DNA of 47,541 nt from Nanobdellota archaeon (GCA_018817405.1 JAHITZ010000041.1:1-47541); one strand, 5' to 3'; shown: positions 1 through 8,121, counted from the first letter of the stretch. Translations and numbers: made by a program. Notes: a model not told the origin generated them from the letters alone.

Positions 1-79
1 GGAATAGTGATTTTGAGCGGGCTTATGATTACGTCGAAAATCAACAGATGCACCACGCGTAAAACGAAAGGACGCCCAG

Positions 80-140
80 TTCCGAACGAAGTGAGGAATT
101 GACGCTTCGCGTCAACCCTTTAGGGCTGGGAGGATGTCAC
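80..140 (+). mobile_element. Possible right-end remnant of an IS200/IS605-type element
   Basis: A short structured stretch with a weak stem (TTCC/GGAA), a perfect 7-bp stem TTGACGC-TTC-GCGTCAA (99-115), a small CCC-TTTA-GGG stem, then GGGAGGATGTCAC. Terminal hairpins followed by a GGATGTCAC-like end are typical of the 3' end of tnpB elements, where they form part of the guide RNA. No convincing TnpB C-terminus can be read in the first 100 bases, and the left part would lie outside the window. It could equally be an unrelated structured RNA end. Confidence 0.3.
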
Positions 141-232
141 GCTAGTTCTATATTCTTTTTAGAAAAATCTAAATTTGGGGCTGGATTTAGAAAGAAGCAG
201 ACCTTAAAAAAAGAAAAAACAAAAAAATAAAA

Positions 233-466
233 CTATTTCTTCTTTGTTCTTTTCTTCTTAGGTAGCTTTCTTAATTGTCCCGCCACTCTGACCTTTCTTC
301 TCGTTCCTGGAACCTTCCTTAAGAATCCTTTGACTCGTGTTCTCTTTGGCTTGACTGTTTTTTTCTTTGGCAATCTTCTTAGTTGCGCTTTTACGCGGAC
401 TTTCTTTTTCTTGCCCGGAACTTTTTTAAGATAACCTTTGACTCTGGTTTTGTGTATTTTTGCCAT
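233..466 (-). CDS. Very basic 77-aa protein made of two tandem repeats
   Basis: I do not recognise the family. The protein is almost entirely Lys, Arg, Val, Pro and Leu. It consists of two copies of a roughly 30-residue unit: TRVKGYLKKVPG...VRVKAQLRRLPKKK, then TRVKGFLRKVPG...VRVAGQLRKLPKKK. The start is supported by a strong AAAGGAGG site six bases upstream (473-480). It has no signal peptide, membrane segment or Cys. The charge and the duplicated unit suggest nucleic acid binding, for example a chromatin-like or ribosome-associated protein; that is inference only. It is transcribed alone on the minus strand. Confidence 0.75.
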   Translation of the reverse strand: MAKIHKTRVKGYLKKVPGKKKKVRVKAQLRRLPKKKTVKPKRTRVKGFLRKVPGTRRKVRVAGQLRKLPKKKRTKKK

Positions 467-612
467 GCTTCGCCTCCTTTAATATAACAAGTTTTTGGAA
501 TGATTTAAATGTTTTGGGTGGTGGGTTTTTGAAGAAAATTTGCGAATGCTACGAAGGACATTAACCCCCCTAAAATAACAATCCTTAAATATCTCTGAAG
601 AATTCGAGTCTT

Positions 613-1131
613 ATGGCAAAACCAGAAGAATCCTGTAATCATAGACAGATGTTAAGAAGAAAAGGAGACTACTGTGGTAAATGCGGAGTTGATTTAAGAC
701 GCCCAATTCATTTAGAAGCATTCATCGCGATAAAAATATACACAGATTCTAAACTAATAAAAATAATTTTAGACCATCTTAGGGGGCTTGACCGAAGAGG
801 GCAGCATCATGTTGAGACCGAAATAATTACCTCGGGAAGAGCAATCTTTGATTATCTAAAAGAGATTGAACCAGGAGAAGAACACACCGTCACAGGCCGT
901 TTTGAGGGTATTAAAAAGGTACGGGATTACAATGTTGCCCAAAACTGTGGTGAATTACATTTCATGACTTTCATAAGAACAGCAGATACCCTTATCCAAA
1001 GAATTGCAGAAGCAAGTTATCTCAGCAACAGGTGCCGCATCCACATTATGTCTTACTCACCAAGATTGCTTTCAGCACGAGACTTAACAGACCTATTTCC
1101 TTATGGAGATAGAAGAATCACACACCTTTGA
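613..1131 (+). CDS. Hypothetical protein with an N-terminal Cys/His cluster
   Basis: 172 residues, no family recognised. The N-terminus carries C8, H10 and a YCGKCG knuckle near residue 20, which could bind zinc. The rest is a mixed alpha/beta soluble domain with several His and two more Cys and no membrane segment. A CTTAAATA box centred about 25 nt upstream of the ATG suggests a leaderless single-gene transcript. The start codon fits that spacing. No neighbour points to a function. Confidence 0.65.
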   Translation: MAKPEESCNHRQMLRRKGDYCGKCGVDLRRPIHLEAFIAIKIYTDSKLIKIILDHLRGLDRRGQHHVETEIITSGRAIFDYLKEIEPGEEHTVTGRFEGIKKVRDYNVAQNCGELHFMTFIRTADTLIQRIAEASYLSNRCRIHIMSYSPRLLSARDLTDLFPYGDRRITHL

Positions 1132-1164
1132 TAATATTTAAAAGTATATTTTTTAAGGTTGTTT

Positions 1165-1230
1165 ATGGATGATGTGGTACTAATAGGAGATATTCCTAAT
1201 AACACAGACAACAACAAAACTGCTCATTAA
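1165..1230 (+). CDS. Candidate 21-residue microprotein
   Basis: A tiny acidic reading frame (MDDVVLIGDIPNN...) ending in TAA. Its only support is a TATTTAAAA box centred about 25 nt before the ATG, the spacing seen for other leaderless genes in this window. It may be a chance frame in the spacer between two genes. The rest of the spacer up to 1332 shows nothing recognisable. Confidence 0.22.
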   Translation: MDDVVLIGDIPNNTDNNKTAH

Positions 1231-1332
1231 CAGGTCGACGACCCCTAGGAGAAGATTCAAAACTTTCCTCTTCTTCCCACGTGGTTGGTGTAATTTCCTA
1301 CAATAAACCTCCCCAAAAAACCCAACACCACA

Positions 1333-2190
1333 TTAACCTCCGCTGATGAAAAGCCTAACTCCACTGCTTATTAAAAAAGCAGCTATCATCAAAATGAAAG
1401 AATGTTTCAGCCCTGCTTTAATGCTTCCTTCTGTCAATTTCCCTATGACCAAGCCCACAAAAAATCCCTGTGTCAGGAGAAGATAAAGAAAAGGCCTGGA
1501 AAAATCTTCAGGATTCAATTTATCTGCACCACCTGTCGCTGAAAAATCATCTCCAGCTCCAAAACCACCAAAACCTCCAACCCCGGCAGTAAGCGGCAGA
1601 ATCTTGAACTCCATAATAAGAATTATCCCTATAAAAATAAAAAAAATCACATAACCCTGAACAATGAGCCCGTAAATTGCAGACTTTCTTTCCTTTTTTA
1701 GTTTTTCAACTTCAGAAATAGACTTTGCAGTTGAATCCAAAATATAATCAATATCTCCTCCTGCTTTTTCAGCTTCTCTTATCAGCGCAATCGCCCTTTT
1801 CACGACAGAGCTTCCTATATCCTTAGAAAACGTCTGAAAAGCCTCGTCTACAGGAATCCCGAGCTCTATCTGGTTGGCTAATTTTTCAACATGAGGATTC
1901 AAAACCCCGTAATTATTCTTTCTCGTATTAACTATTCCCTTGCTTATCGGCGTTCCAGCAGCTACGCTTTCTGCCAAATTCCTAGTAAACTCCAAAAACA
2001 TCTCGTTAATCTTTTGTCCTTTTTTATTTTCAAGAGCAAAGCCCATGACAAAGGGAAGAGCAACCACTCCAAATGCAATCCCCAGCAAAAAGAAAAGCAT
2101 CTTCTCATCCTTATAGAAAAAGATAAAACCAAACGCAGCAATCACTAGGCCTGCAATCATTCCAAACCAGTGCATTTTTTTCAAAGCCAT
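1333..2190 (-). CDS. Type II secretion/pilus F-domain membrane platform protein (TadC-like)
   Basis: 285 residues with two N-terminal membrane segments (about 8-25 and 31-52), a cytoplasmic T2SSF-type helical domain (roughly 60-165, including EAEKAGGDIDYILD), and C-terminal membrane segments with a Gly-rich loop between them. T2SSF proteins form the inner-membrane platform that couples the secretion ATPase to pilin assembly. It is the last gene of a minus-strand operon and starts one base after the preceding small membrane gene. Together with the longer T2SSF protein upstream it makes a split pair like TadB/TadC or the two-domain ArlJ/PilC. Confidence 0.85.
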   Translation of the reverse strand: MALKKMHWFGMIAGLVIAAFGFIFFYKDEKMLFFLLGIAFGVVALPFVMGFALENKKGQKINEMFLEFTRNLAESVAAGTPISKGIVNTRKNNYGVLNPHVEKLANQIELGIPVDEAFQTFSKDIGSSVVKRAIALIREAEKAGGDIDYILDSTAKSISEVEKLKKERKSAIYGLIVQGYVIFFIFIGIILIMEFKILPLTAGVGGFGGFGAGDDFSATGGADKLNPEDFSRPFLYLLLTQGFFVGLVIGKLTEGSIKAGLKHSFILMIAAFLISSGVRLFISGG

Positions 2191-2191
2191 T

Positions 2192-2563
2192 TTATTTTTT
2201 CACTCCTAGCTTTTTAAATTCTAAAGCAGTTTGATGAACAAATGCCCCTGCGTTTCCCCAAACCAAAAATAACCAGAATGGAACACTAATAAAATTGGAA
2301 AATGAATACGCCCAAACACCCTGGTTTACAGCAATAATTTCACCGGTTGTCCCCAATAACGCTGAAAAAATAAAAATAAGCAAAGTTAACTTAGATTTCC
2401 ATTTAATTAAACCACCAACACTAACAATCCCAACTAATGTAGAGGTCAATAATATGTTTTCATAAAACAAAACAGCAAACAATACATTTAAAATTGCAAA
2501 TATTGCATTAAAAATAATATTTTTCCATTCTTGCAGGATTTTTCTTTCTAATTTATTTTCCAT
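2192..2563 (-). CDS. Small multi-pass membrane protein within the pilus operon
   Basis: 123 residues with about four hydrophobic segments and a central GVWAYSFSNF...PFWLFLVWGN region. Motifs of that type (a W/Y-rich segment, then P-[LF]-WLF-WG) occur in small archaeal membrane proteins of unknown role. I do not recognise a named family with certainty. It lies between two T2SSF genes with 1-2 nt gaps, so it is co-transcribed with them. It may be a lineage-specific accessory of the pilus machinery, but position is the only evidence. Confidence 0.65.
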   Translation of the reverse strand: MENKLERKILQEWKNIIFNAIFAILNVLFAVLFYENILLTSTLVGIVSVGGLIKWKSKLTLLIFIFSALLGTTGEIIAVNQGVWAYSFSNFISVPFWLFLVWGNAGAFVHQTALEFKKLGVKK

Positions 2564-2565
2564 TT

Positions 2566-3879
2566 TCAGTAACTCGGCTGCCTTATCTGCAAAAATACAA
2601 GGAAGACAGCATTTAATAATGAGATTATAAAAACAGCCAATAAACTTATTTGAAAAGGTCCTAACCCTATGTTTATCCCTGAAATTGTCATCATAATCAG
2701 CAAAAGCAAAAAAATCATCGGAGCTGCAATCACAATGCTGATGTAAATATCTAAAAAAGTTTCCACGAGTTTAGTGTATTTTTGCCTTTCCAACCTGTAG
2801 CTAAGAAGCAGACTTTCCGCTCTTTTTTCAAAAAATTCTGATAGGTTTGCTCCAGAGGTTATTGTGGTTGACAGCCCAGACAAAAGCTCTGAAAGTTTTT
2901 CACTTGGAGCTGTTTTAGAAGAATTATTCAACGCAGTGGTTAAATCATACCCGTACAAGTTTATCTGATTCAAAATTTTTCTAATTTCTCTTCTCAGATA
3001 AGGATACTCTTTACTCAAACCAATTATTCTAAATATTTCACTTGGCTCAATCCCAGACCCAGATATTGCACTCATATGGATGACAGCAAAAGGCAATTCT
3101 TGGTCTATTCTTTTTCCGATAGATTTTTTTTCAGTTGAAGGATAAAAATAAAGCCCTAGAAAAACCAGCAATGGAATTGCCAGAGGTATCCAAAAAATTT
3201 TGCTCAATCTGATTAAATACTCTCCAGTGCGAAATTCAAAAAAAGGCCAAACAAATGACACATCAAAAAACAACAAAGAAATCATAACAAACACAGAAAT
3301 AATTGCTGAAAGAAAAACAGAGAGATATATCATTGCAACATAAGATTCAAATAAAACATCAATATTAGCTTTTCTTAATCCGTCGTAAAGGCCCTTAAAA
3401 CTGCCCTTTTTTACAGCCCTGCTCGCAGAATCCAAGAACACCCGGTTTGCTAACTTCAAATACCCACGAGACGCTTTGAATTCCTCAAACTTTTCTTCTC
3501 CCTGATGGTCTTTTTTCTTTAACTTTTTAATAAACTGCTCTCCTATATTCAGCTCTTGTAAAAATTTCTTTTTATCTCGCGACCTAAGAACAACATCAAC
3601 AGCAGGACCAGTTCTTTCAAATTTTACATTCTCCCAATCATGATAGGCATTTTTCTTTTTCTCAGAAACAGAAGGCAGTTTCTTTGCAACAGATATGTTT
3701 TTCAATATTCCAGGGATAGAACTGTTTATTATTTTCATTCCTTCAATCAAAGATTTAATAGCACCAATTAATAATCTCCTCTCATCTTCTTTCGCAAACC
3801 CGAGCTTTCCCATATAACTAGATACCTCTCTAAGCATCTCAATTTCCACACCAACATTTTTTTCCAATTCATCTATCAT
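2566..3879 (-). CDS. Type II secretion/pilus F-domain membrane protein (TadB-like)
   Basis: 437 residues. A long charged N-terminal cytoplasmic region (about 1-175) is followed by two membrane segments (about 183-210 and 228-250), a T2SSF helical domain (about 258-365, with SAISGSGIEPSEIFRII and LSTTITSGANLSEFFEKRAE) and two C-terminal membrane segments. The SGAxLxxFFxxRAE pattern is characteristic of T2SSF proteins. It works with the ATPase encoded two genes upstream as the inner-membrane platform for pilin assembly. It starts 3 nt after a 53-residue gene. Confidence 0.88.
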   Translation of the reverse strand: MIDELEKNVGVEIEMLREVSSYMGKLGFAKEDERRLLIGAIKSLIEGMKIINSSIPGILKNISVAKKLPSVSEKKKNAYHDWENVKFERTGPAVDVVLRSRDKKKFLQELNIGEQFIKKLKKKDHQGEEKFEEFKASRGYLKLANRVFLDSASRAVKKGSFKGLYDGLRKANIDVLFESYVAMIYLSVFLSAIISVFVMISLLFFDVSFVWPFFEFRTGEYLIRLSKIFWIPLAIPLLVFLGLYFYPSTEKKSIGKRIDQELPFAVIHMSAISGSGIEPSEIFRIIGLSKEYPYLRREIRKILNQINLYGYDLTTALNNSSKTAPSEKLSELLSGLSTTITSGANLSEFFEKRAESLLLSYRLERQKYTKLVETFLDIYISIVIAAPMIFLLLLIMMTISGINIGLGPFQISLLAVFIISLLNAVFLVFLQIRQPSY

Positions 3880-3882
3880 CTT

Positions 3883-4044
3883 TTACAGCATCTCGCTCAC
3901 CTTTTTTTGAAAATTCAATATCTCACGTTTAGCAGAAGCCATCTTAACAGCATCTTTTTCTCTGCTAGCCTGTTCTAATTTTTCTGTCGCATCTTTAATC
4001 GCTGTCAAAAGCTGGGCTAGAACAGTTATTTGCTCTTTTTTCAT
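3883..4044 (-). CDS. Small helical protein, first gene of the T2SSF sub-operon
   Basis: 53 residues (MKKEQITVLAQLL...VSEML), predicted as one or two charged amphipathic helices with a coiled-coil-like pattern and no Cys. The gene has a GTTTAAAT box (4065-4072) centred about 24.5 nt upstream of the ATG, the usual leaderless spacing here. It ends 3 nt before the T2SSF gene, so it is probably translated and opens this transcript. It may be a small structural partner of the platform protein. No family is recognised. Confidence 0.6.
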   Translation of the reverse strand: MKKEQITVLAQLLTAIKDATEKLEQASREKDAVKMASAKREILNFQKKVSEML

Positions 4045-4207
4045 CACTAAAGAAAAGAGAAGATGTTTAAATAGTTTTCAATTACTCAGATTCACACAAG
4101 ATTAATTTAACATCCCCAGGAGAGATTATAACAAATTCACAGCCCAATGATGTTTTATAATGATTTTGTATGATAACAATATGAAATTAATCAATTATAG
4201 TTTTCAA

Positions 4208-5734
4208 TCACTCCCCAATGCCATACTTGCTCAAAACCCCAACCGGATTTTTATGATACTCGTTTATTATCCATCCGACCTCGTCAAAGCCAAAGACTCT
4301 TTTTTTGTACAGCCCATAAAGGAGTTTTGCCCTTGTCAGAAGGTCTTGATATAATTTTTCAACAGGTATTCCAGTTCTGGTAGAAATTTTTTCAAGCGCC
4401 TTGCTATGTTTTTTTGAATAAAACAAATCTTTTTTAGGGTCCCATCTAAACGGCGTGTTAACCAAAGCAGTGCCTTCTTTATCAACATTTACCACCTCGA
4501 CAATTTCTCTTACTTTTCTGGTTTCTTGTTTTCCTACTGATGCATGCGTCATGATTGCAACACAATCCAAAGAATTAACCAGTGTTGGAGATAAATTAAT
4601 TGGAGGAGTCTGAAGTCTTCTGATTAAAGTGTCTATAGAATCAGAGTGCATAGTGCTGATAGAAGCATGCCCAGATGCCATTCCCTGAAACAAAACAAAA
4701 GCCTCTTTCCCCCTAACCTCTCCAACAATTAGATAATCAGGATTTTGCCTGAAAGAACTTTTTAAGATTTCAAACAAATCTATTTCTCCGATTTTCCCCA
4801 CACCTATTGAAGTTCTTGCAACAGAAGGAAGCCAGTTTTCTCTTGGCAGATTTATCTCTCGAGTATCTTCAATACTTACAACTCTCGCCTCCGGCGGAAT
4901 GAAAAATGCAAGAGCATTAAGCAAAGTAGTTTTACCAGAAGCAGTACCTCCTGTAACTAAAATATTTGCTTTGTGTTCTAACAGCACCCAAAAATAAGCA
5001 AGCATCTCAGGGCTTAAAGTGTTCATAGAAATTAGCTGTGTAGGTGTCCAGGGAATTTTAGTAAACTTTCTTATAGTAAATGTAGGCCCGCGGGAAGAGA
5101 CATCTTTTGTATATGTTGCATTAACTCTAGAGCCGTCAGGCAAAGTACCGTCAAGCAAGGGCTGTGCATAAGAAACATATCTCCCGGTGCGTTGCGCAAG
5201 TTTTTCTATAAAACTGGCAAGATTATCAAAATCATGGTAGGCAATATTGGTTCTTAAATTCCTGTAAATTCTGTGAACTACAAACAAAGGAGTATCAACC
5301 CCATTGCACTCTATGTCTTCTATAAAATAATCTCTCAACAGCGGATCAATCTCATTCAACCCGATAAAATCTCTAAAAAAATAATAAAACATTCTATCAT
5401 AACTTTCTGAAGAAATTTTAATGTTCAGTTCATCAATAAGTAAACGGGCTGTCTTGTCTATATAATTGGTCGTAGCTTCAAGTGTTTTTTCAACAGCCAC
5501 GTTGACATTAATCAACTCAAGCATTGCATTTTCAATTTTTTCAAGCACCTCTACTTCATAATCAGTCAAAATAGGTTCTTCTAATTCATACACCAGCTCG
5601 TTTAATTTCGCATTCCAATAAATATGGGCTGAAGCATAAGGTGAGATAAGCATGTACCTCACATCAATCCTCTTTTTATCCTCATATCTTGGAAGCGGCG
5701 GAACTGTTGGATTTAAATTAAGCTTTCCAATCAT
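4208..5734 (-). CDS. Secretion/pilus assembly ATPase (GspE/PilB/ArlI-type)
   Basis: 508 residues, a normal length for archaeal type II/IV secretion ATPases. An N-terminal domain (1-250) precedes the RecA-like core: Walker A TGGTASGKTT (about 261-270), the Asp box SIEDTREI, Walker B LIVGEVRGKE and the His box GHASISTMHSDS. ATP hydrolysis by the hexamer drives extraction and assembly of pilins at the T2SSF platform. The gene has its own TTTAAATA box about 26 nt upstream of the ATG, so it seems to be transcribed separately from the pilin genes upstream. The 163-nt spacer after it contains the promoter for the rest of the locus. Confidence 0.93.
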   Translation of the reverse strand: MIGKLNLNPTVPPLPRYEDKKRIDVRYMLISPYASAHIYWNAKLNELVYELEEPILTDYEVEVLEKIENAMLELINVNVAVEKTLEATTNYIDKTARLLIDELNIKISSESYDRMFYYFFRDFIGLNEIDPLLRDYFIEDIECNGVDTPLFVVHRIYRNLRTNIAYHDFDNLASFIEKLAQRTGRYVSYAQPLLDGTLPDGSRVNATYTKDVSSRGPTFTIRKFTKIPWTPTQLISMNTLSPEMLAYFWVLLEHKANILVTGGTASGKTTLLNALAFFIPPEARVVSIEDTREINLPRENWLPSVARTSIGVGKIGEIDLFEILKSSFRQNPDYLIVGEVRGKEAFVLFQGMASGHASISTMHSDSIDTLIRRLQTPPINLSPTLVNSLDCVAIMTHASVGKQETRKVREIVEVVNVDKEGTALVNTPFRWDPKKDLFYSKKHSKALEKISTRTGIPVEKLYQDLLTRAKLLYGLYKKRVFGFDEVGWIINEYHKNPVGVLSKYGIGE

Positions 5735-5821
5735 ATCGATTTTAAAGAAAACATTTATTTAAATTTATGTTAATGTGCTTTAGACCTATTTTTGATTAAG
5801 ACCTACCAGAACTCTCAACTA

Positions 5822-5932
5822 TAGTGAACCAACCGAAAAAATCAGTTGGTTTACTGCACCAAGAATCCTAGCAGTTGGATTCTTGGGGTTAGCGGAGCAA
5901 TTAAAGTCATCGAAAGATTTAATTGGTCTGCT
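5822..5932 (-). terminator. Three tandem hairpins between pilin genes and the ATPase gene
   Basis: First hairpin: arms at about 5824-5833 and 5845-5854 (GTGAACCAAC/GTTGGTTTAC, one G-T pair). Second: a perfect 10-bp stem CCAAGAATCC/GGATTCTTGG (5859-5868 and 5877-5886, 8-nt loop). Third: 15-bp arms with two mismatches (5891-5905 and 5918-5932), overlapping the 3' end of the pilin-like gene. They lie after the pilin transcript and before the ATPase promoter. A terminator or mRNA-stabilising 3' end is the simplest reading. Confidence 0.45.
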
Positions 5933-6467
5933 GTATATCCACATTAGTGATATTAACCCCACCACGATTTTCAAATGAAAACGAGTAAGGAGTTGAAGCA
6001 GCTGTGAATTTTGCCAGTTCTTCAGTTCCAGAATAAGTTAAGTTTGTCACATTAGTATAATCTAAAGTCAACCTGACAGAACTAGACCCTGCACCCTGTT
6101 CTGAAACCAAATCTATCTCCCCGTATTCTATCACAATCCCTGGCTCAGAATATGGCTCGCTCAAATCATCCAACACAAAGAAAATCTTATCTTCACCAGG
6201 ACTGATATACAACTCCCCGCGCTTCATCGCAAAAGCAGATATAACTCTCATGTTTCCAGGACTTTTATCCAACACATCATTGATCTTTTCATCCCAAACA
6301 CCAAGAGACTCAATTGTCTGCTCCACAACAATCCTGTCCTTTGCTTTGTTTATCTTCGGAGTAGCAATTGCTAAAACAAGCCCAATCAAAGCAAGACCTA
6401 TCAAAGTATACAAAACTGTTTCTATCCAAATCTGCCCTTTTTTTGTATTCCTCTTCATGTTAACCAC
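5919..6467 (-). CDS. Type IV pilin-like protein 3
   Basis: 182 residues. A short basic leader (RNTKKG) is followed by QIWIETVLYTLIGLALIGLVLAIATPKINK, the class III signal and hydrophobic N-terminal helix of type IV pilins, with a Glu soon after the KKG cleavage point as in classical pilins. The rest is a beta-rich extracellular domain without Cys. The first possible start is GTG; an ATG three codons later (6458) is equally possible. It is the third of three adjacent pilin-like genes, so it probably forms a minor or major subunit of the pilus. Confidence 0.82.
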   Translation of the reverse strand: MVNMKRNTKKGQIWIETVLYTLIGLALIGLVLAIATPKINKAKDRIVVEQTIESLGVWDEKINDVLDKSPGNMRVISAFAMKRGELYISPGEDKIFFVLDDLSEPYSEPGIVIEYGEIDLVSEQGAGSSSVRLTLDYTNVTNLTYSGTEELAKFTAASTPYSFSFENRGGVNITNVDIQQTN

Positions 6468-6474
6468 GCGACCG

Positions 6475-7017
6475 TTAGATTAATGAAATCGTGCATATCC
6501 TCCCCCTTATATCTATTTTATCTGTTTCATCACACACCCTGCCAGATTCCATCAATGGAGAGATTCCCACAAAATCAAACAGTTCAGTGCTGTTATAAAT
6601 ATATGTTCTAACTTCCCCTTGCACAGGAATATCAAAATTCTCAACAGACAAATCTAACATTCTCATTTCATTTGTAACAACAGCCCCATCTTCAACATTA
6701 ACAGCAATAGACTCTCCGCTTCTTAAAAATTGCAGTCTAAATCCCTTAACTTTTTCTGCTTTTTCTTCACTGACAGAATCTGCTTCAATAGAAAACCCAT
6801 ACATCCAATTTCCAGACACATTTTCATAGCAGTTATAATCAAAATCTTCATAAAAAGTAAAATAATCTTCATAACCCAAACATTCTGCTCCTTCATTCAA
6901 TTGGTTTTTAACCAAAGGCACAATAATCCCTGCTATAAAGCCTGCAGCTGCAATTGTTATAAGAATAATTGCAATTATTGCAACAATGGAAGACAAACCT
7001 TTTTTTCTGATTCCCAT
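6475..7017 (-). CDS. Type IV pilin-like protein 2 (Cys-containing)
   Basis: 180 residues with the archaeal pilin N-terminus GIRKKGLSSIVAIIAIILIT followed by more small hydrophobic residues. The peptidase site would be after KKG. The mature domain has five Cys (including ECLGYEDYF, NCYEN, RVCDE and RICTIS), allowing disulfides outside the cell. It begins 4 nt after the previous pilin gene ends and is followed 7 nt later by the next. Function: pilus or secretion pseudopilus subunit, by N-terminus and context. Confidence 0.82.
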   Translation of the reverse strand: MGIRKKGLSSIVAIIAIILITIAAAGFIAGIIVPLVKNQLNEGAECLGYEDYFTFYEDFDYNCYENVSGNWMYGFSIEADSVSEEKAEKVKGFRLQFLRSGESIAVNVEDGAVVTNEMRMLDLSVENFDIPVQGEVRTYIYNSTELFDFVGISPLMESGRVCDETDKIDIRGRICTISLI

Positions 7018-7021
7018 TTAC

Positions 7022-7486
7022 TTAGACCTCCACTACAACCTCAACACCATAATCAATGTCACAAACATACGGAACCATCTCTGATTCTGTTTCTCCAAGC
7101 AAAATAGGTATTGCAACAACAGTTTTCCCAAAAGTTGCTTCAGAAGGAAGGGTAAGATTCATTGTCTGTCCAGTGCCAATTGTTCCCCCTCCAACAGGCT
7201 GACCAACATCTACTATCTCTCCTTGCCCAAGGATTCTCATTTCTATAGCATAAATCGGAACATTTGCAATATTTTGTATAAACAATTCCCTTGTCCCATC
7301 ACGAGCTTCAGCCAAAAACCGAACATCTTCACACACCATCGCCACATCTTGTCCACCTTTTTCTATCACTTCTGGAATAAAGACCCTTGCCCACATAAAG
7401 ATGATAACTGCCAAAACCAAAGCCACAGAAACAAGCAATGTAGTAGCAATAACCGGAGACAATCCCCTTTTTTTCACTCTAATCAT
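7022..7486 (-). CDS. Type IV pilin-like protein 1 (archaellin/pilin N-domain)
   Basis: 154 residues. The N-terminus VKKRGLSPVIATTLLVSVAL followed by VLAVIIFMWA is the archaeal pilin N-domain (cleavage after KRG, SPVIA core). The extracellular domain is short, with two Cys (MVCEDV and PYVCDI). It is the promoter-proximal pilin gene: a TTTAAATAATT box lies about 25 nt before the ATG, so the transcript is probably leaderless. Its subunit role in the pilus is inferred from the N-domain and neighbours. Confidence 0.85.
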   Translation of the reverse strand: MIRVKKRGLSPVIATTLLVSVALVLAVIIFMWARVFIPEVIEKGGQDVAMVCEDVRFLAEARDGTRELFIQNIANVPIYAIEMRILGQGEIVDVGQPVGGGTIGTGQTMNLTLPSEATFGKTVVAIPILLGETESEMVPYVCDIDYGVEVVVEV

Positions 7487-7578
7487 GTATCTGAATAATC
7501 TTAATTATTTAAAAAGGTATTGAAATTAAAATTTTTGTTAAAGGAAAGGATTTGATTCTCAAAGTTAAAAAAACATTT

Positions 7579-8070
7579 TTATTCTGGGGGATTATATGTT
7601 GTTTGGCAAACATTGTCAATACAATCACACCAGCTTACAGCCGCAGCACATCCAAATTGATATTCTTCTAATTGATTACAACCTTTTGAATCAAAAGTAT
7701 CTTTATAATTTAAAACTTTATCTTCATCAATTGAATTATGAACACAAACACCACAACTTACAGGCGGCAGAACCTTTATGCAGTTATCATGAGAAGAACA
7801 GCTAATTGTTCGAAACTGCTGGTAATATGCATCTGATTCTTCTTCGATAAGCTTACATTGTTCTTCTAAGCTTTGTTGTGAAATTAAATCTTCTAACTGG
7901 CCTTGTAATTGTTCTACTTGCGATTGAAGATTTGTATTTTCTTGTTGCAACTGCATTATTTGGCTTTGCAAGTTAACAACAGAATCGTCAGAATTGTTTA
8001 GATAATATCCAGCAATAAACGCTCCAATTATTAGTATTATAATAATTAGAATTATTGTTTTGTTGTTCAT
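7579..8070 (-). CDS. Membrane-anchored coiled-coil protein with Cys-rich C-domain
   Basis: 163 residues. One N-terminal membrane anchor (about 5-24) precedes a Gln/Leu heptad coiled coil (about 32-68, QSQIMQLQQENTNLQSQVEQ), then a roughly 90-residue domain with nine Cys (CSSHDNC, CGVC, CDCIDNVC). The Cys pattern suggests an extracellular disulfide-bonded domain. Its promoter lies inside a perfect 10-bp inverted repeat. It is a single-gene unit after the pilin locus; a function in surface assembly is only a guess. Confidence 0.72.
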   Translation of the reverse strand: MNNKTIILIIIILIIGAFIAGYYLNNSDDSVVNLQSQIMQLQQENTNLQSQVEQLQGQLEDLISQQSLEEQCKLIEEESDAYYQQFRTISCSSHDNCIKVLPPVSCGVCVHNSIDEDKVLNYKDTFDSKGCNQLEEYQFGCAAAVSWCDCIDNVCQTTYNPPE

Positions 8071-8072
8071 AC

Positions 8073-8121
8073 ACAGAGGAAATTCTTTTTCTTTAAAAAA
8101 CTATCTTATTCTTTCCTCTGT
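8073..8121 (-). promoter_or_regulatory. TATA box enclosed by a 10-bp inverted repeat
   Basis: Arms ACAGAGGAAA (8073-8082) and TTTCCTCTGT (8112-8121) are perfect complements. Between them lies TTTTTTAAAG on the minus strand, centred about 25 nt from the ATG of the coiled-coil protein gene. One arm lies between the TATA box and the transcription start and the other lies upstream of it. This is the arrangement expected for a repressor that blocks TBP/TFB or polymerase. No regulator is identified. Confidence 0.5.

Noticed and set aside
1-102. Open frame at the left edge as the C-terminus of TnpB
   Set aside because: None of the frames shows the RDxNAAxNI-type end of TnpB, so only the terminal structure is reported.
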